DNA from: Phycisphaerae bacterium
GTDB lineage: Bacteria; Planctomycetota; Phycisphaerae; UBA1845; Fen-1342
Direction of reading: 5' to 3'
NCBI GenBank assembly: GCA_030428945.1
Contig: JAUIEC010000014.1
Location: 1-64,000, forward strand
Length of the DNA stretch: 64,000 nucleotides
Position numbers and translations under genes: made by a program. Positions 56,123 to 64,000 of the stretch are shown here, piece after piece. The notes under the pieces are model-generated. The model saw nothing but the letters and a program-made list of their open reading frames with translations. It did not search any database and was not told the origin of the DNA. Position 1 is the stretch's first letter, and each line of letters starts with the position of its first letter.

Positions 56123-57511
56123 TCAGGGCGCCTTCCAGCGCTGCGCCGCCCACTCCAGCCAGCGCTTCTCGAACGGCTTGGGACGCTCGCCCCAGGTGGT
56201 CAGCAGCAGCTTGCTGATGTCGGCCGAGCCGCGGCTGCGGATCTCCGCAAGCGTCGCGTTGAACCGCGGACGGTGGTCGCTCGTCAGCATGTACTCGACC
56301 AGCACGTACGCCTGCCAGTAGCGGCCGGGTTCGAGCCGGTCGCTCCCCAGCAGGTCCGTCAGCGGCAGTCGCCGGCCCGCCTCCGCCAGTCCGCCGCGGA
56401 TGACCGCGCCCAGGTCCTGTCCGCTGTGGGCAATCTGGTAGCGGGTCGCGAAGCCCTCGGTGATCCAGTTGCTGCCCTGCAGACCCAGCATGCTCGCGAG
56501 CAGCACGTGCGCGGCCTCGTGCACCAGGACCGGGCGAACGCCGCGCGAACCATCGGCCTGCGCGGGACAGAAGCTGCTGGCGATGCCGAAGGCACTGTAG
56601 CCGTCGGTCGTCGGCGCCGGAATCTGCCGGTCGAGTCGCGCGCCCAGCTTCGGCCAGAACGCGCGATACTGCACCTCATCGGCAAAGATCAGGATCCGCG
56701 GCCGCCGCGCCGCGAAGCTGCGCCGCGGAAAGTCGTCCTGGATCCGGCGCCGCAGTTGCCCGAGCGCCTCGTCCAGCATCTCGCGCGACAGGCCGTCGGC
56801 GTTGCTCAGCACCGTGCAGTGCGTCGTGTTGCTGCTCCACGACTCGTAGTCGCCGCCGCCGAACGCCAGCGCCGCGAGCTGCTCGTCCGTCAGTTCGGCC
56901 GCCCTGTCGCCGGCGATCACCTGCACGCCGTCCAGGCCGAAGACCGCCTGCTTGCGGACCCGCAGCCCGAACGTGACGATCTCATCCCACTCGATGTGCG
57001 CATCGCCGACCGGCAGCGCCTGCACCAGCGGAATCCGAATCTCCTGCCAGCCCGGCGAAGTCAGCCGGACCCGTCGCCCGCGCCAGACGATCCGTTCCCG
57101 CGTCAGGAACTGAAGCTCGATCAGCAGCGGGCGCCGCGCGCTGGCCGAAACCGGATCGACGCGGAAGACAACCTCGCGCGCGTTGCGGAAGTCGATCGCC
57201 GGCAGGTCCGGGCTGCGCTGCAGCGTCGCGCCCGCCTCGGCGTTGATCACCAGTCCGCGCCCGCCCACCCCGGCGATCGCCAGCCCTTCCACCGGCAGCG
57301 GAACCGCCCGGATCCGACCGGACAGGTCCCAGCGCCGCAGCACCGGCTCGTCGGAATCGAAGTCATCCGCCCAGGCAACCGCCGGCGCCGTGGCAGGCTG
57401 CGTGGCGACAGGTCGGGTGGTCGGCTGCGATGCGGCCGGCCGGGTGGCGACCGGTTGCGGCCCGTCCTGTGAACAGGCCAGCGTCACCGCCAGCAGCAGG
57501 GTCATCCACAT
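56123..57511 (-). CDS. lipoprotein peptidase of the MA (gluzincin) type
   Basis: A 462-residue lipoprotein. A lipobox-type signal (LLLAVTLACS) precedes a Thr/Pro/Ala-rich linker (about 20-45). The middle part resembles a carbohydrate-binding-like or jelly-roll domain. The C-terminal metallopeptidase core has VLVHEAAHVLLASML with the HExxH zinc motif, and a glutamate in NWITEGFATRYQ that completes the gluzincin site. The ATG at 57511 was chosen because GGAG precedes it, and a second ATG lies two codons on. It starts 40 bp after the sulfatase-like gene ends, on the same strand. Confidence 0.8.
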   Translation of the reverse strand: MWMTLLLAVTLACSQDGPQPVATRPAASQPTTRPVATQPATAPAVAWADDFDSDEPVLRRWDLSGRIRAVPLPVEGLAIAGVGGRGLVINAEAGATLQRSPDLPAIDFRNAREVVFRVDPVSASARRPLLIELQFLTRERIVWRGRRVRLTSPGWQEIRIPLVQALPVGDAHIEWDEIVTFGLRVRKQAVFGLDGVQVIAGDRAAELTDEQLAALAFGGGDYESWSSNTTHCTVLSNADGLSREMLDEALGQLRRRIQDDFPRRSFAARRPRILIFADEVQYRAFWPKLGARLDRQIPAPTTDGYSAFGIASSFCPAQADGSRGVRPVLVHEAAHVLLASMLGLQGSNWITEGFATRYQIAHSGQDLGAVIRGGLAEAGRRLPLTDLLGSDRLEPGRYWQAYVLVEYMLTSDHRPRFNATLAEIRSRGSADISKLLLTTWGERPKPFEKRWLEWAAQRWKAP

Positions 57512-57551
57512 CAGGTGGCTCCGCAGGATGGGACCGTCGGTCCGCGGCCGC

Positions 57552-59177
57552 TCAGTCACAGCCGCAGTAGTTCTCGATCCCGCCGCCTTCGTCCTCTTCC
57601 TCGCTGCCGCCCGCGTAGCCCAGGCTCTCCAGCCGGGCCTGCTCCTCGGGCGAGAGCCGGGCCCGGGACTCGCGGGCACCGCGCGGCGTCAGCGTCTGCA
57701 GCAGACCGTCGAGCCGCGTGCAGGGCTCCGTCCAGGCGGCGGCATCGGCCGCGACCAGGTTGGTCTGCTCGCCCGGATCGTCGGCCGTGTTGAACAGCAT
57801 CCGGGCCCCGTCCGATCCGCAGATCAGCTTCGAATCCCCGTCCGTCAACGCCCGCAGGCTGCGCAGCCAGCGCTCCCGCTCGGCCTCGAGATCGGCGAAC
57901 GCCTTGACCTGCCCGTCGAACGGGCCGTCCGTCGCGGTCGGATACTCGCTCAGCCGCAGGCGGGCCTCCGGAACCTCGCGCAGGTCGATCGCCGGAATCC
58001 CGGCCACCGCATCCGAAAGCCCCGCGAGATTGAGCAGCGTCGGAAAGACATCGAAGCTCATCACCGGACGATCGTCGCGCCCGGGCTCGAACGCCTTCGG
58101 ATAGTGCACGATCAGCGGCACCTCGAGCAGCACGTCGTAGAGCGAGTACTGATGGTCGAGCATGTGGTGCTCGCCCAGGTGTTCGCCGTGGTCGGACGTC
58201 AGGATCACGATCGTGTTGTCGAGCGCCCCCTTCGCCTCCAGCCCGGTGATCAGGTCGCGGAACAGGTCGTCAAGTTCCAGCACCGCGGCGTCATAGGTCC
58301 GGCCGGTCAGTTCGAGTTCCTCGTCCGTGTACTCGGCCTGCCCGAACGTGTACGCCCAGGTCTTCGGCCAGGTGCGGTCCACCTTGAACGACTTGAGGAT
58401 CTGCTCTTCGCTCATCATCTTCCGGCGGTATTCCATGCCCGGAATCAGCGGGCGGTGCGCCTCCATGTAGTTCAGGAAGACGAAGTACGGCTTGTCCCCG
58501 TCGGTCCGCTGGTCCAGCCACTGCTGCACACCCTGCTGCGCCAACGCCCCGGCCGTCTTGATGGTCCAGTCGTTGATCCGGCCGCTGTTCATCTTGCGGA
58601 CCATCTCGCTGCTCTGGTCACGCGGGTCGAGTTTCGACTTGATGATCTCGACGGCCTGCTGTTTCCAGGCATCGCTCCAGGGGTGTTCGGTCTGATCGAA
58701 ACCCTGCGTGAACTTGTGACTGCGGGACAGGTGCGGGTTGGCCGCGAACATGTAGGTGTCGTAGCCGCCGCCCTTCAGCAGTTCCGCAATCGTGTCGAAC
58801 TGGCTGTCGAGCTGCGGGTGCTCGTTGCTGGCCCCGTGCTCGCTCGGCAGCAGGCCGGTGAACATCGACGCGTGGCTGGGAACGGTCGTGCTGCCCGGCG
58901 AAACGCAGTTCGTGTAGACGCGGGCCTGCCGGGCCCACTCGTCCAGGAACGGCGTCGTCGGCGTGTCGTAGCCGTACAGGCTGACGTGATCGCGACGGAC
59001 CGTGTCCCAGACGATCCACAGGATGTTGGGTTTATCGGTCGCTGCCGCCTTCGCGGGTGCCGCGGCGGCCGGGGTCGAGCCCGTCCCGGCACCGCTCGGG
59101 GCCGAGGGTTCGCCGCTGCAGCCGCCAGCAAGCAGCAGGCCGGCCAGCGCGATAGCGGTAAGTGCAATGTGCTTCAT
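57552..59177 (-). CDS. sulfatase-superfamily lipoprotein with atypical nucleophile site
   Basis: A 541-residue lipoprotein of the sulfatase/alkaline-phosphatase-like superfamily. The lipobox LAGGC lies near residue 20. Metal-site motifs are NILWIVWDTVRRDHVSLYGY and ILTSDHGEHLGEHHMLDH. The nucleophile region reads VSPGSTTVPSHASMFTG, where the sulfatase CxPSR motif is replaced by TVPSH. Formylglycine cannot form from Thr, so it may be a phosphatase or phosphodiesterase, or act by a Thr nucleophile. The ATG at 59177 was chosen for the lipoprotein signal. The C-terminus has acidic GGSEEEDEGGG and a Cys-rich ENYCGCD end. Confidence 0.82.
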   Translation of the reverse strand: MKHIALTAIALAGLLLAGGCSGEPSAPSGAGTGSTPAAAAPAKAAATDKPNILWIVWDTVRRDHVSLYGYDTPTTPFLDEWARQARVYTNCVSPGSTTVPSHASMFTGLLPSEHGASNEHPQLDSQFDTIAELLKGGGYDTYMFAANPHLSRSHKFTQGFDQTEHPWSDAWKQQAVEIIKSKLDPRDQSSEMVRKMNSGRINDWTIKTAGALAQQGVQQWLDQRTDGDKPYFVFLNYMEAHRPLIPGMEYRRKMMSEEQILKSFKVDRTWPKTWAYTFGQAEYTDEELELTGRTYDAAVLELDDLFRDLITGLEAKGALDNTIVILTSDHGEHLGEHHMLDHQYSLYDVLLEVPLIVHYPKAFEPGRDDRPVMSFDVFPTLLNLAGLSDAVAGIPAIDLREVPEARLRLSEYPTATDGPFDGQVKAFADLEAERERWLRSLRALTDGDSKLICGSDGARMLFNTADDPGEQTNLVAADAAAWTEPCTRLDGLLQTLTPRGARESRARLSPEEQARLESLGYAGGSEEEDEGGGIENYCGCD

Positions 59178-59385
59178 CGGTTGCGGTTCCACGGGGACAA
59201 GGGGTTCGTGTCCACTGGGGTACGCCCGGGCGCGGCCGGGGTTCGGCGGTCCCTTCAACTCTCTGCTTGCACCCATCGGTTGTTTGCGGATGATGGTGCA
59301 GACGTCTGAACCGCCCCGATAGGGTAGCGTCCGCGGCCGGCGACACAACAACCGCCGGCGGCGACCGTGCTGCGGAGAACGCACC

Positions 59386-59655
59386 GTGCCGACCGTCAGC
59401 TTCACCCGGAACCTGCAGCGCCACCTGCCGGCCCCGACCACGGCGGCCACGGGCACCACCGTCGCCGAAGTTCTCGCCGCGGTCTTCGCCGAGCACGACC
59501 AGCTTGGCAGCTACATCCTCGACGAACATGGCGCCGTCCGGCCGCACGTTGTGATCTTCATCAACGGCCGGGCGATCCGGGACCGGACCCGGCTGAGCGA
59601 CGCGGTCGCACCCGATGACGACGTCTACGTGATGCAGGCGCTTTCGGGAGGATGA
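59386..59655 (+). CDS. ThiS/MoaD-like sulfur-carrier protein
   Basis: An 89-residue beta-grasp protein ending in Gly-Gly, which fits sulfur carriers activated by an E1-like enzyme. The core (VAEVLAAVF, VIFINGRAIRD, DDDVYVMQAL) has the MoaD/ThiS pattern. A GTG at 59386 is used, with GGAG eight bases upstream. It precedes the BNR-repeat gene by 82 bp. No moaE, thiG or E1 gene is in the window. Confidence 0.8.
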   Translation: MPTVSFTRNLQRHLPAPTTAATGTTVAEVLAAVFAEHDQLGSYILDEHGAVRPHVVIFINGRAIRDRTRLSDAVAPDDDVYVMQALSGG

Positions 59656-59737
59656 CCGGCACCGCGACATCACCCGATTCGCACGGACGCATTCTCACGC
59701 CAACACGGTCCTTCAGGAAAACAGGAGCAGGGACACC

Positions 59738-60856
59738 ATGCCACAGATGCTTGTCGCAACCCGCAAGGGGCTGTTTACGCTGGAGGAATCGTCGGGCGGA
59801 TGGCGCATCACGCGGACGAGTTTCCTGGCCGAGCCGGTCACGAACGTACTGCACGACGCCCGCGACAATACGCTGTACGCGTCGCTGAACCACGGGCACT
59901 TCGGCAACAAGCTGCAGCGCTCGTCCGACATGGGCACCACCTGGGAAGAGGTCGCCGTCCCGGCCTATCCGCAGAAGCCGGACGACGAACCGGACGTGAT
60001 CAATCCGATGTCGGGGCGGGCGATTCCGTGGAAGCTGGTCCTGCTGTGGGAACTGGTGGCCGGCGGTGCGGATCAGCCCGGCGTGCTGTGGGCGGGAACG
60101 CTGCCCGGCGGCCTGTTCCGCAGCAACGACCGCGGCGCAAGCTGGGAGCTGATGCGCGGCCTGTGGGACCGGCCGGAACGCAGGGAGTGGTTCGGCGGCG
60201 GGTACGACGAGCCGGGGATTCACTCGGTCTGCGTGGATCCGCGGAACAGTGATCACCTGACGGTCGGAATCTCGTGCGGCGGCGCCTGGCAGTCGCGGGA
60301 CGGCGGGCAGACCTGGACCCCCCGGTCCAGCGGGATGTTCGCCGAGTACATGCCGCCGGAGCGGCGCGAGGATCCGATCATCCAGGACCCGCACCGGATC
60401 GTGCAGTGCCCCGGGCAGCCCGACTGCTTCTGGACGCAGCATCACAACGGCGTGTTCCGCTCGACCGACAACTGCGCGACCTGGGAACACACTCCGGCCG
60501 TGCAGCCTTCGGACTTCGGCTTCGGCGTGGCCGTCCACCCGCAGGACGGCAACCGGGCCTGGACGGTGCCGGCCCTGAAAGACGAATCCCGGATTCCGGT
60601 GGACGGCAAGGTGGTGGTCGCGCACACCCGCGACGGCGGGGCGAACTGGGACGTGCAGCGCTCGGGTCTGCCGCAGGAGCACGCCTACGACCTGACTTTC
60701 CGCCACGCACTGGCGATCGACGAGAGCGGCTCGCGACTCGCGTTCGGAACCACGACGGGGTCGCTCTTCACCACCGGCGATCACGGCCAGAACTGGCAGA
60801 CGGTCACCACGCACCTGCCGCCGGTCTACGCGGTGCACTTCGTGCGCGGAAGCTGA
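59738..60856 (+). CDS. BNR/sialidase-like propeller protein
   Basis: A 372-residue protein without a signal peptide, built of beta-propeller blades with BNR/Asp-box-like motifs (SSDMGTTWEEV, SNDRGASWELM, SRDGGQTWTPR, STDNCATWEH, TRDGGANWDV, TGDHGQNWQT). At least six are visible, as in sortilin/sialidase-like propellers. GGAG precedes the ATG. No sialidase catalytic set is evident, so it may bind rather than cleave. It is likely co-expressed with the sulfur carrier. Confidence 0.82.
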   Translation: MPQMLVATRKGLFTLEESSGGWRITRTSFLAEPVTNVLHDARDNTLYASLNHGHFGNKLQRSSDMGTTWEEVAVPAYPQKPDDEPDVINPMSGRAIPWKLVLLWELVAGGADQPGVLWAGTLPGGLFRSNDRGASWELMRGLWDRPERREWFGGGYDEPGIHSVCVDPRNSDHLTVGISCGGAWQSRDGGQTWTPRSSGMFAEYMPPERREDPIIQDPHRIVQCPGQPDCFWTQHHNGVFRSTDNCATWEHTPAVQPSDFGFGVAVHPQDGNRAWTVPALKDESRIPVDGKVVVAHTRDGGANWDVQRSGLPQEHAYDLTFRHALAIDESGSRLAFGTTTGSLFTTGDHGQNWQTVTTHLPPVYAVHFVRGS

Positions 60857-61010
60857 CCGTACGAAGCGCGTAACCACACGCGGAATGTGCCGCAGCAGCC
60901 CGCGGTGTCCTGCCGCGTGATCATTCGTTGTTGCATTGCGGCGCACCGGGTTGTTAGGATCGGAACCCGCCTGTTGTATTGGAACCCCGGCCTTCCCGAG
61001 AGTTCGCACC

Positions 61011-62288
61011 ATGCCGACCCAGAAGATCCCCTGTCCGCAGTGTGACGGCATGGGGCGCGTCGAGAAGTCCTACGGCCAGTACCATGCCGAGCTTTCATTC
61101 ACGCCGAACGCCGCCATCGACCCGTATGACCTGTGCCCGCAGTGCACGGGTGACAAGTACATCCGTGTCGAGGTCGACGACGGCGAGGCCGTCGCAATGC
61201 GGGCGAGCGGTGGAGACGACGGACATCCCGGCTGGGCGGCCCCGGAGGCGCGTCTCGGCGGCGCCCTGCTCGGAGCGGTTGCGGCGCTCGTCTGGGCATT
61301 CATGCAGGGCACTCCTTCGCTGGGATTCGCGGCGTTCATGTGCGTGACCGGCGCGCTGCTCGGCACCGTCATCGCCTACTGCATCAAGCCGATCGTCGTC
61401 CTGGGGTTGATCGGCGGCGCGGGGTGGATCTACCTGCGGATGGATCGCGCCGACACCGCGGACAAACCGCCCCCGACCCCCCTCGTGGCGCAGTCCGCAC
61501 AGCCGGTCGCCCCCGCCAGCGACGTTCGCAAACCGGGCGCGGCTCCGAAGGAGTCGCGCGAAACGCGGATCGCGCGCCTGGCGGAACTGCGGCAACGCGG
61601 CGACGCGGACGCTCTGCTGAAGCTCAGCGGTCAGCTCCGAAAGGAACTGCCGAAGTCTCATGCCGCCTATGTCCAGGCGGTCGGCAACCATGTCTGGGCA
61701 CTGAGCGAACTGCATCGCTGGGACGAGGCGGACCGCTGGATCGACGAGATTCTGACCACCAGGGACGACGATTGGCGTTCCTACGCCGTCCGCCAGCGGG
61801 TCCAGAACCGGTACGTGGCGAAGGACTGGGACGGGATGACGGCGATGTCCGCTTCACGCGCCTGGTCCAGCGACCTGCGAATCGACTTCCTGCGGCATCG
61901 GGCCATGCTGCTGCTGGAATGGAAGCCCGGCCTCGCCGTGCGTGATCTGCAGGCGGCCCTGGCGCTCCGGACCGACTCGGCCTCACTCGCCGCGGAACTG
62001 GCCGAGGCCGAGATCATCGCCGGGCAGCCCCGCAGCGCTCTGAACCTGCCGACCCGCATCGCGCGGAACGATCCCGACGGCAACTACCGGGCGATCGCCT
62101 GGCTGCTCGAGTGCATCGCCCGCCGCAGCCTCGACCTCGACTGCGGAACCTGTGAACTGCAGATCGCCACCGCCCGCGCCGGCCGCTGGTCCTTCAAGGA
62201 ACTCGACGGCTGGCTGACCCGCGAACCCAACCCCCACGAAGACTGGATCAGAAAGCAGATCGGAATATTCCAGCGCCAGCAACCCTGA
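61011..62288 (+). CDS. zinc-finger/TPR-like two-helix membrane protein
   Basis: A 425-residue protein. Residues 1-50 hold two DnaJ-like CxxC zinc sites (CPQCDGMGRV and CPQCTGDKYI). Two membrane helices lie at about 80-100 and 108-145. The cytoplasmic or external tail has a Pro-rich linker and helical repeats of TPR type (RQRGDADALLKLSGQL, LHRWDEADRWIDEIL). The ATG at 61011 was preferred over the longer start. The role is unknown, but TPR plus zinc finger suggests protein interaction at the membrane. Confidence 0.6.
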   Translation: MPTQKIPCPQCDGMGRVEKSYGQYHAELSFTPNAAIDPYDLCPQCTGDKYIRVEVDDGEAVAMRASGGDDGHPGWAAPEARLGGALLGAVAALVWAFMQGTPSLGFAAFMCVTGALLGTVIAYCIKPIVVLGLIGGAGWIYLRMDRADTADKPPPTPLVAQSAQPVAPASDVRKPGAAPKESRETRIARLAELRQRGDADALLKLSGQLRKELPKSHAAYVQAVGNHVWALSELHRWDEADRWIDEILTTRDDDWRSYAVRQRVQNRYVAKDWDGMTAMSASRAWSSDLRIDFLRHRAMLLLEWKPGLAVRDLQAALALRTDSASLAAELAEAEIIAGQPRSALNLPTRIARNDPDGNYRAIAWLLECIARRSLDLDCGTCELQIATARAGRWSFKELDGWLTREPNPHEDWIRKQIGIFQRQQP

Positions 62289-62333
62289 GCGAAGCCACCC
62301 CGGGCGAGAAGACACCGGACTCTCGCCCCCGGC

Positions 62334-62404
62334 CCCCTCGCTCCCTCGCTCCCTTGCTCCCTTGCTCCCTTGCTCCCTTGCTCCCTTGCTCCCTGTTCCC
62401 TCAA
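62334..62404. repeat. purine tract abutting the carbonic anhydrase stop codon
   Basis: On the minus strand, the TGA (62403-62401) is followed at once by GGGAACA and then five or more GGGAGCAA/GGGAGCGA 8-mers, ending in a G run. Seen from the plus strand it is the CT-rich spacer of a convergent junction. Confidence 0.85.
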
Positions 62405-62913
62405 CAAGGATACTTCCCGCGCGCGTGCTCGCGATTCAGCTTCTGGTAATTGGTCAGCACGAAGTCGACGTACGCGCGCTCCTTCGGACCGGTCTCGCGG
62501 ATCACGCGGCCGGGGACGCCGACGACCAGCTTGTTGTCGGGGATCGTCGTGCCGGGTGGAACAACGGCACCGGCGCCGATCACGCAGTTGCGGCCGATCG
62601 TGCACTCATCCAGAACGATCGCGCCGATCCCGATCAGCGTGCCGCGGCCGACCCGCGTGCAGTGCACCACCGCGCGGTGCCCGATCGCGACATCGTCCTC
62701 GATGTCCAGGTCCACGCCGGTCTTCGTGTGGATCACCGTGCCGTCCTGGATGTTGCAGCGGGCGCCGATCCGGATCGCCGAGACGTCGCCGCGAATCGTC
62801 ACGTGATGCAGCACCGTGCAGTCGTCGCCGAGCGTCACGTCGCCGCAGACGACCGCCGACGGCGCGATGTAGACACCCCGGCCGATGGTCGGCCGGACGG
62901 GCTCCGGGCTCAT
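62401..62913 (-). CDS. gamma-class carbonic anhydrase/LbH family protein
   Basis: A 170-residue left-handed parallel beta-helix protein. The gamma-carbonic anhydrase zinc ligands H62 (TVIHTKT), H79 and H84 (IGHRAVVH) are present. Typical rungs follow (IGIGAIVLDECTIGRNCVIG). It could be a true carbonic anhydrase or a YrdA-like family member. The C-terminal helix and length are normal. It overlaps the MBL-fold gene by 4 bp (ATGA), so the two are co-translated. Confidence 0.88.
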   Translation of the reverse strand: MSPEPVRPTIGRGVYIAPSAVVCGDVTLGDDCTVLHHVTIRGDVSAIRIGARCNIQDGTVIHTKTGVDLDIEDDVAIGHRAVVHCTRVGRGTLIGIGAIVLDECTIGRNCVIGAGAVVPPGTTIPDNKLVVGVPGRVIRETGPKERAYVDFVLTNYQKLNREHARGKYPC

Positions 62914-63755
62914 CGATTCTCCTTCACGTGCAGGCCGGGTCGATCGTCGCAGGCGCGTTCACCACTGCGGTCTTCCACGCTCTCGGTCTCGTGCCGGACG
63001 TGGTGCAGCGCCGAAACCTGCCGACGACTCGCGACCCAGATCGGAACACCGTGGTCCGCCGCCCGGTGGGTGTCGAGCGCGACCCGCGGATGATTGTTCT
63101 CGCCGCTCAGGTGGCTCAGCGCGACCCACTGGAGACGGCCCGAATCGCAGGCCGCCAGCATCGCGGCCGCCTGCTCGTTGGAGATGTGGCCGCGACCGCC
63201 CCGGATGCGGACCTTGAGGTACGTCGGGTACGGTCCGGTCCGCAGCATCTCCGGGTCGTAGTTGCTTTCGAGGTACGCGGCGTCCACGCTCGCCAGGGCG
63301 GCCTGGATCTGCGGCGTCGGGCGGCCGAGGTCGGTGAAGATCCCGAGGCGGTAGTCGCCGGCCTGGATCACGAAGCTGACCGCGTCGCGGGCATCGTGCG
63401 GAATCGGAATCGTCTCGATGCGCAGGTCCCCCAGCGGGAACGTCTGCCCGGCCCGGAAGAAGCGCCGCTTGGCCAGTTCCCCGCAGTGGCGGCGGGCACC
63501 GCGAAAGGTCCCGCGGGTCGCGTAAATCGGAATCCCCAGGCGACGCTGCAGCGTGCCGGCCGCGCGGATGTGGTCGAGATGGTCGTGCGTCAGCAGGATG
63601 CCGTCGATCTGTCCGATCCGGCGACCGTGCCGGGCCAGGCGGGCGACGATCTCGCGGGCGGCCAGGCCGGCGTCGACCAGCAGTCGCCGGCCGCCGCCTT
63701 CGACGTACAGGCAGTTCCCGCAGGAACCGGATTGCAGCGAGAAGGTCGTAATCAT
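62910..63755 (-). CDS. MBL-fold metallohydrolase (WalJ/YycJ-like)
   Basis: A 281-residue metallo-beta-lactamase-fold protein. The metal motif is LLTHDHLDHIRAAG (H57, H59, D61, H62), and the N-terminal SCGNCLYV segment fits the WalJ/YycJ group, which acts on DNA or RNA 5' ends in some bacteria. Later metal ligands are in IPHDARDAVSF and ALSHLSGENNHP. It heads the two-gene unit with the carbonic anhydrase. Confidence 0.85.
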   Translation of the reverse strand: MITTFSLQSGSCGNCLYVEGGGRRLLVDAGLAAREIVARLARHGRRIGQIDGILLTHDHLDHIRAAGTLQRRLGIPIYATRGTFRGARRHCGELAKRRFFRAGQTFPLGDLRIETIPIPHDARDAVSFVIQAGDYRLGIFTDLGRPTPQIQAALASVDAAYLESNYDPEMLRTGPYPTYLKVRIRGGRGHISNEQAAAMLAACDSGRLQWVALSHLSGENNHPRVALDTHRAADHGVPIWVASRRQVSALHHVRHETESVEDRSGERACDDRPGLHVKENR

Positions 63756-63904
63756 GCGCGCGGGTCCCGTAATAGACGGCCTGTGATTGTAGCCCGTGAA
63801 CAGGCCGGACCGAAACCGGGTACGGGTTTGCCTGGCGCCCGCCGCTCTGCTACGGTTGTGCGGGTTTCCATGCGACCATTCTGGGCTGAAGCTGTGAACA
63901 AACG

Positions 63905-64000
63905 ATGCTACTGAACGCGCGCAGCATTCTGTTACTGACCCTGTTCTTCCTGTCCGGCGCGACCGGGCTGGTGTACGAACTGGTCTGGACCCGGCAACTG
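63905..64000 (+). CDS. N-terminus of a fused MFS/spermidine synthase-like protein (partial)
   Basis: The frame from ATG 63905 runs to the window end and gives a 32-residue hydrophobic start with LFFLSGATGLVYELVWTR, the signature of the membrane-bound spermidine synthase-like family. The C-terminal part lies beyond the window. No strong ribosome binding site is evident. Confidence 0.7.
   Translation, partial: MLLNARSILLLTLFFLSGATGLVYELVWTRQL

Overview
The window looks like a chromosomal contig from a Planctomycetota bacterium, most likely of the Phycisphaerae type. This is inference from content, not a phylogeny. GC is high, roughly two thirds by eye except in the first 2.6 kb. Supporting markers are a DUF1800/DUF1501 pair, a prepilin-type protein with a FTLIELLVVVAIIALL leader, secreted proteins ending in duplicated dockerin-like segments, seven 'DCNGNGxPDxCD' repeats, and System II cytochrome c maturation genes. 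The first bases are a run of 11 G, which probably marks a contig end.

Layout. 1-2.6 kb: a lower-GC stretch with a Cys-rich secreted protein and a secreted partner flanked by two copies of a 35-bp terminator-like repeat, then a zinc-ribbon membrane protein. 2.7-7.1 kb: ResB and CcsA-type cytochrome c assembly proteins. 7.4-15.8 kb: a cysteine desulfurase, a mosaic di-haem oxidoreductase, an S9B dipeptidyl peptidase, a GNAT enzyme and an SRPBCC protein. 15.9-19.1 kb: a methionine-salvage operon (aminotransferase, mtnB, mtnD, mtnC). 19.3-28.3 kb: aconitase, a DUF885 protein, a large orphan and an FG-GAP/UnbV secreted protein. 29-38.4 kb: a DUF2934 protein, a prepilin, a sigma-54 activator, two tandem secreted repeat proteins, an ECF sigma/anti-sigma operon and a TlpA-like fusion. 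38.8-40 kb: a SMUG-type uracil-DNA glycosylase coupled to DUF4416. 40.1-47.6 kb: an eight-gene suf cluster (sufR, A-type carrier, sufB, sufC, sufD, sufS, sufU, sufT). 47.8-48.5 kb: a VapBC-like pair. 48.7-57.5 kb: secreted proteins including DUF1800/DUF1501, a beta-helix/LamG protein and a lipoprotein metallopeptidase. 57.5-64 kb: a sulfatase-superfamily lipoprotein, a ThiS/MoaD-like protein with a BNR-repeat partner, a zinc-finger/TPR-like membrane protein, gamma-carbonic anhydrase, an MBL-fold hydrolase and the start of a spermidine-synthase-like gene.

The most unusual content is in the spacers. Short purine-rich 7- and 8-mer tandem tracts (GGGAACA, GGGAGCA, GTGAAAGG, AAGTAAGC and variants) begin at or within a few bases of many stop codons, mostly with the purine strand in the sense orientation of the gene just ended. 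In several cases the tract supplies the stop codon and the last residues. A 130-140-bp composite element with a 19-bp perfect stem sits in convergent junctions. Four further palindromic repeat families occur, including a 15-hairpin array that mimics a CRISPR but has non-unique spacers. No rRNA, tRNA, IS transposase, prophage or true CRISPR array was recognised.
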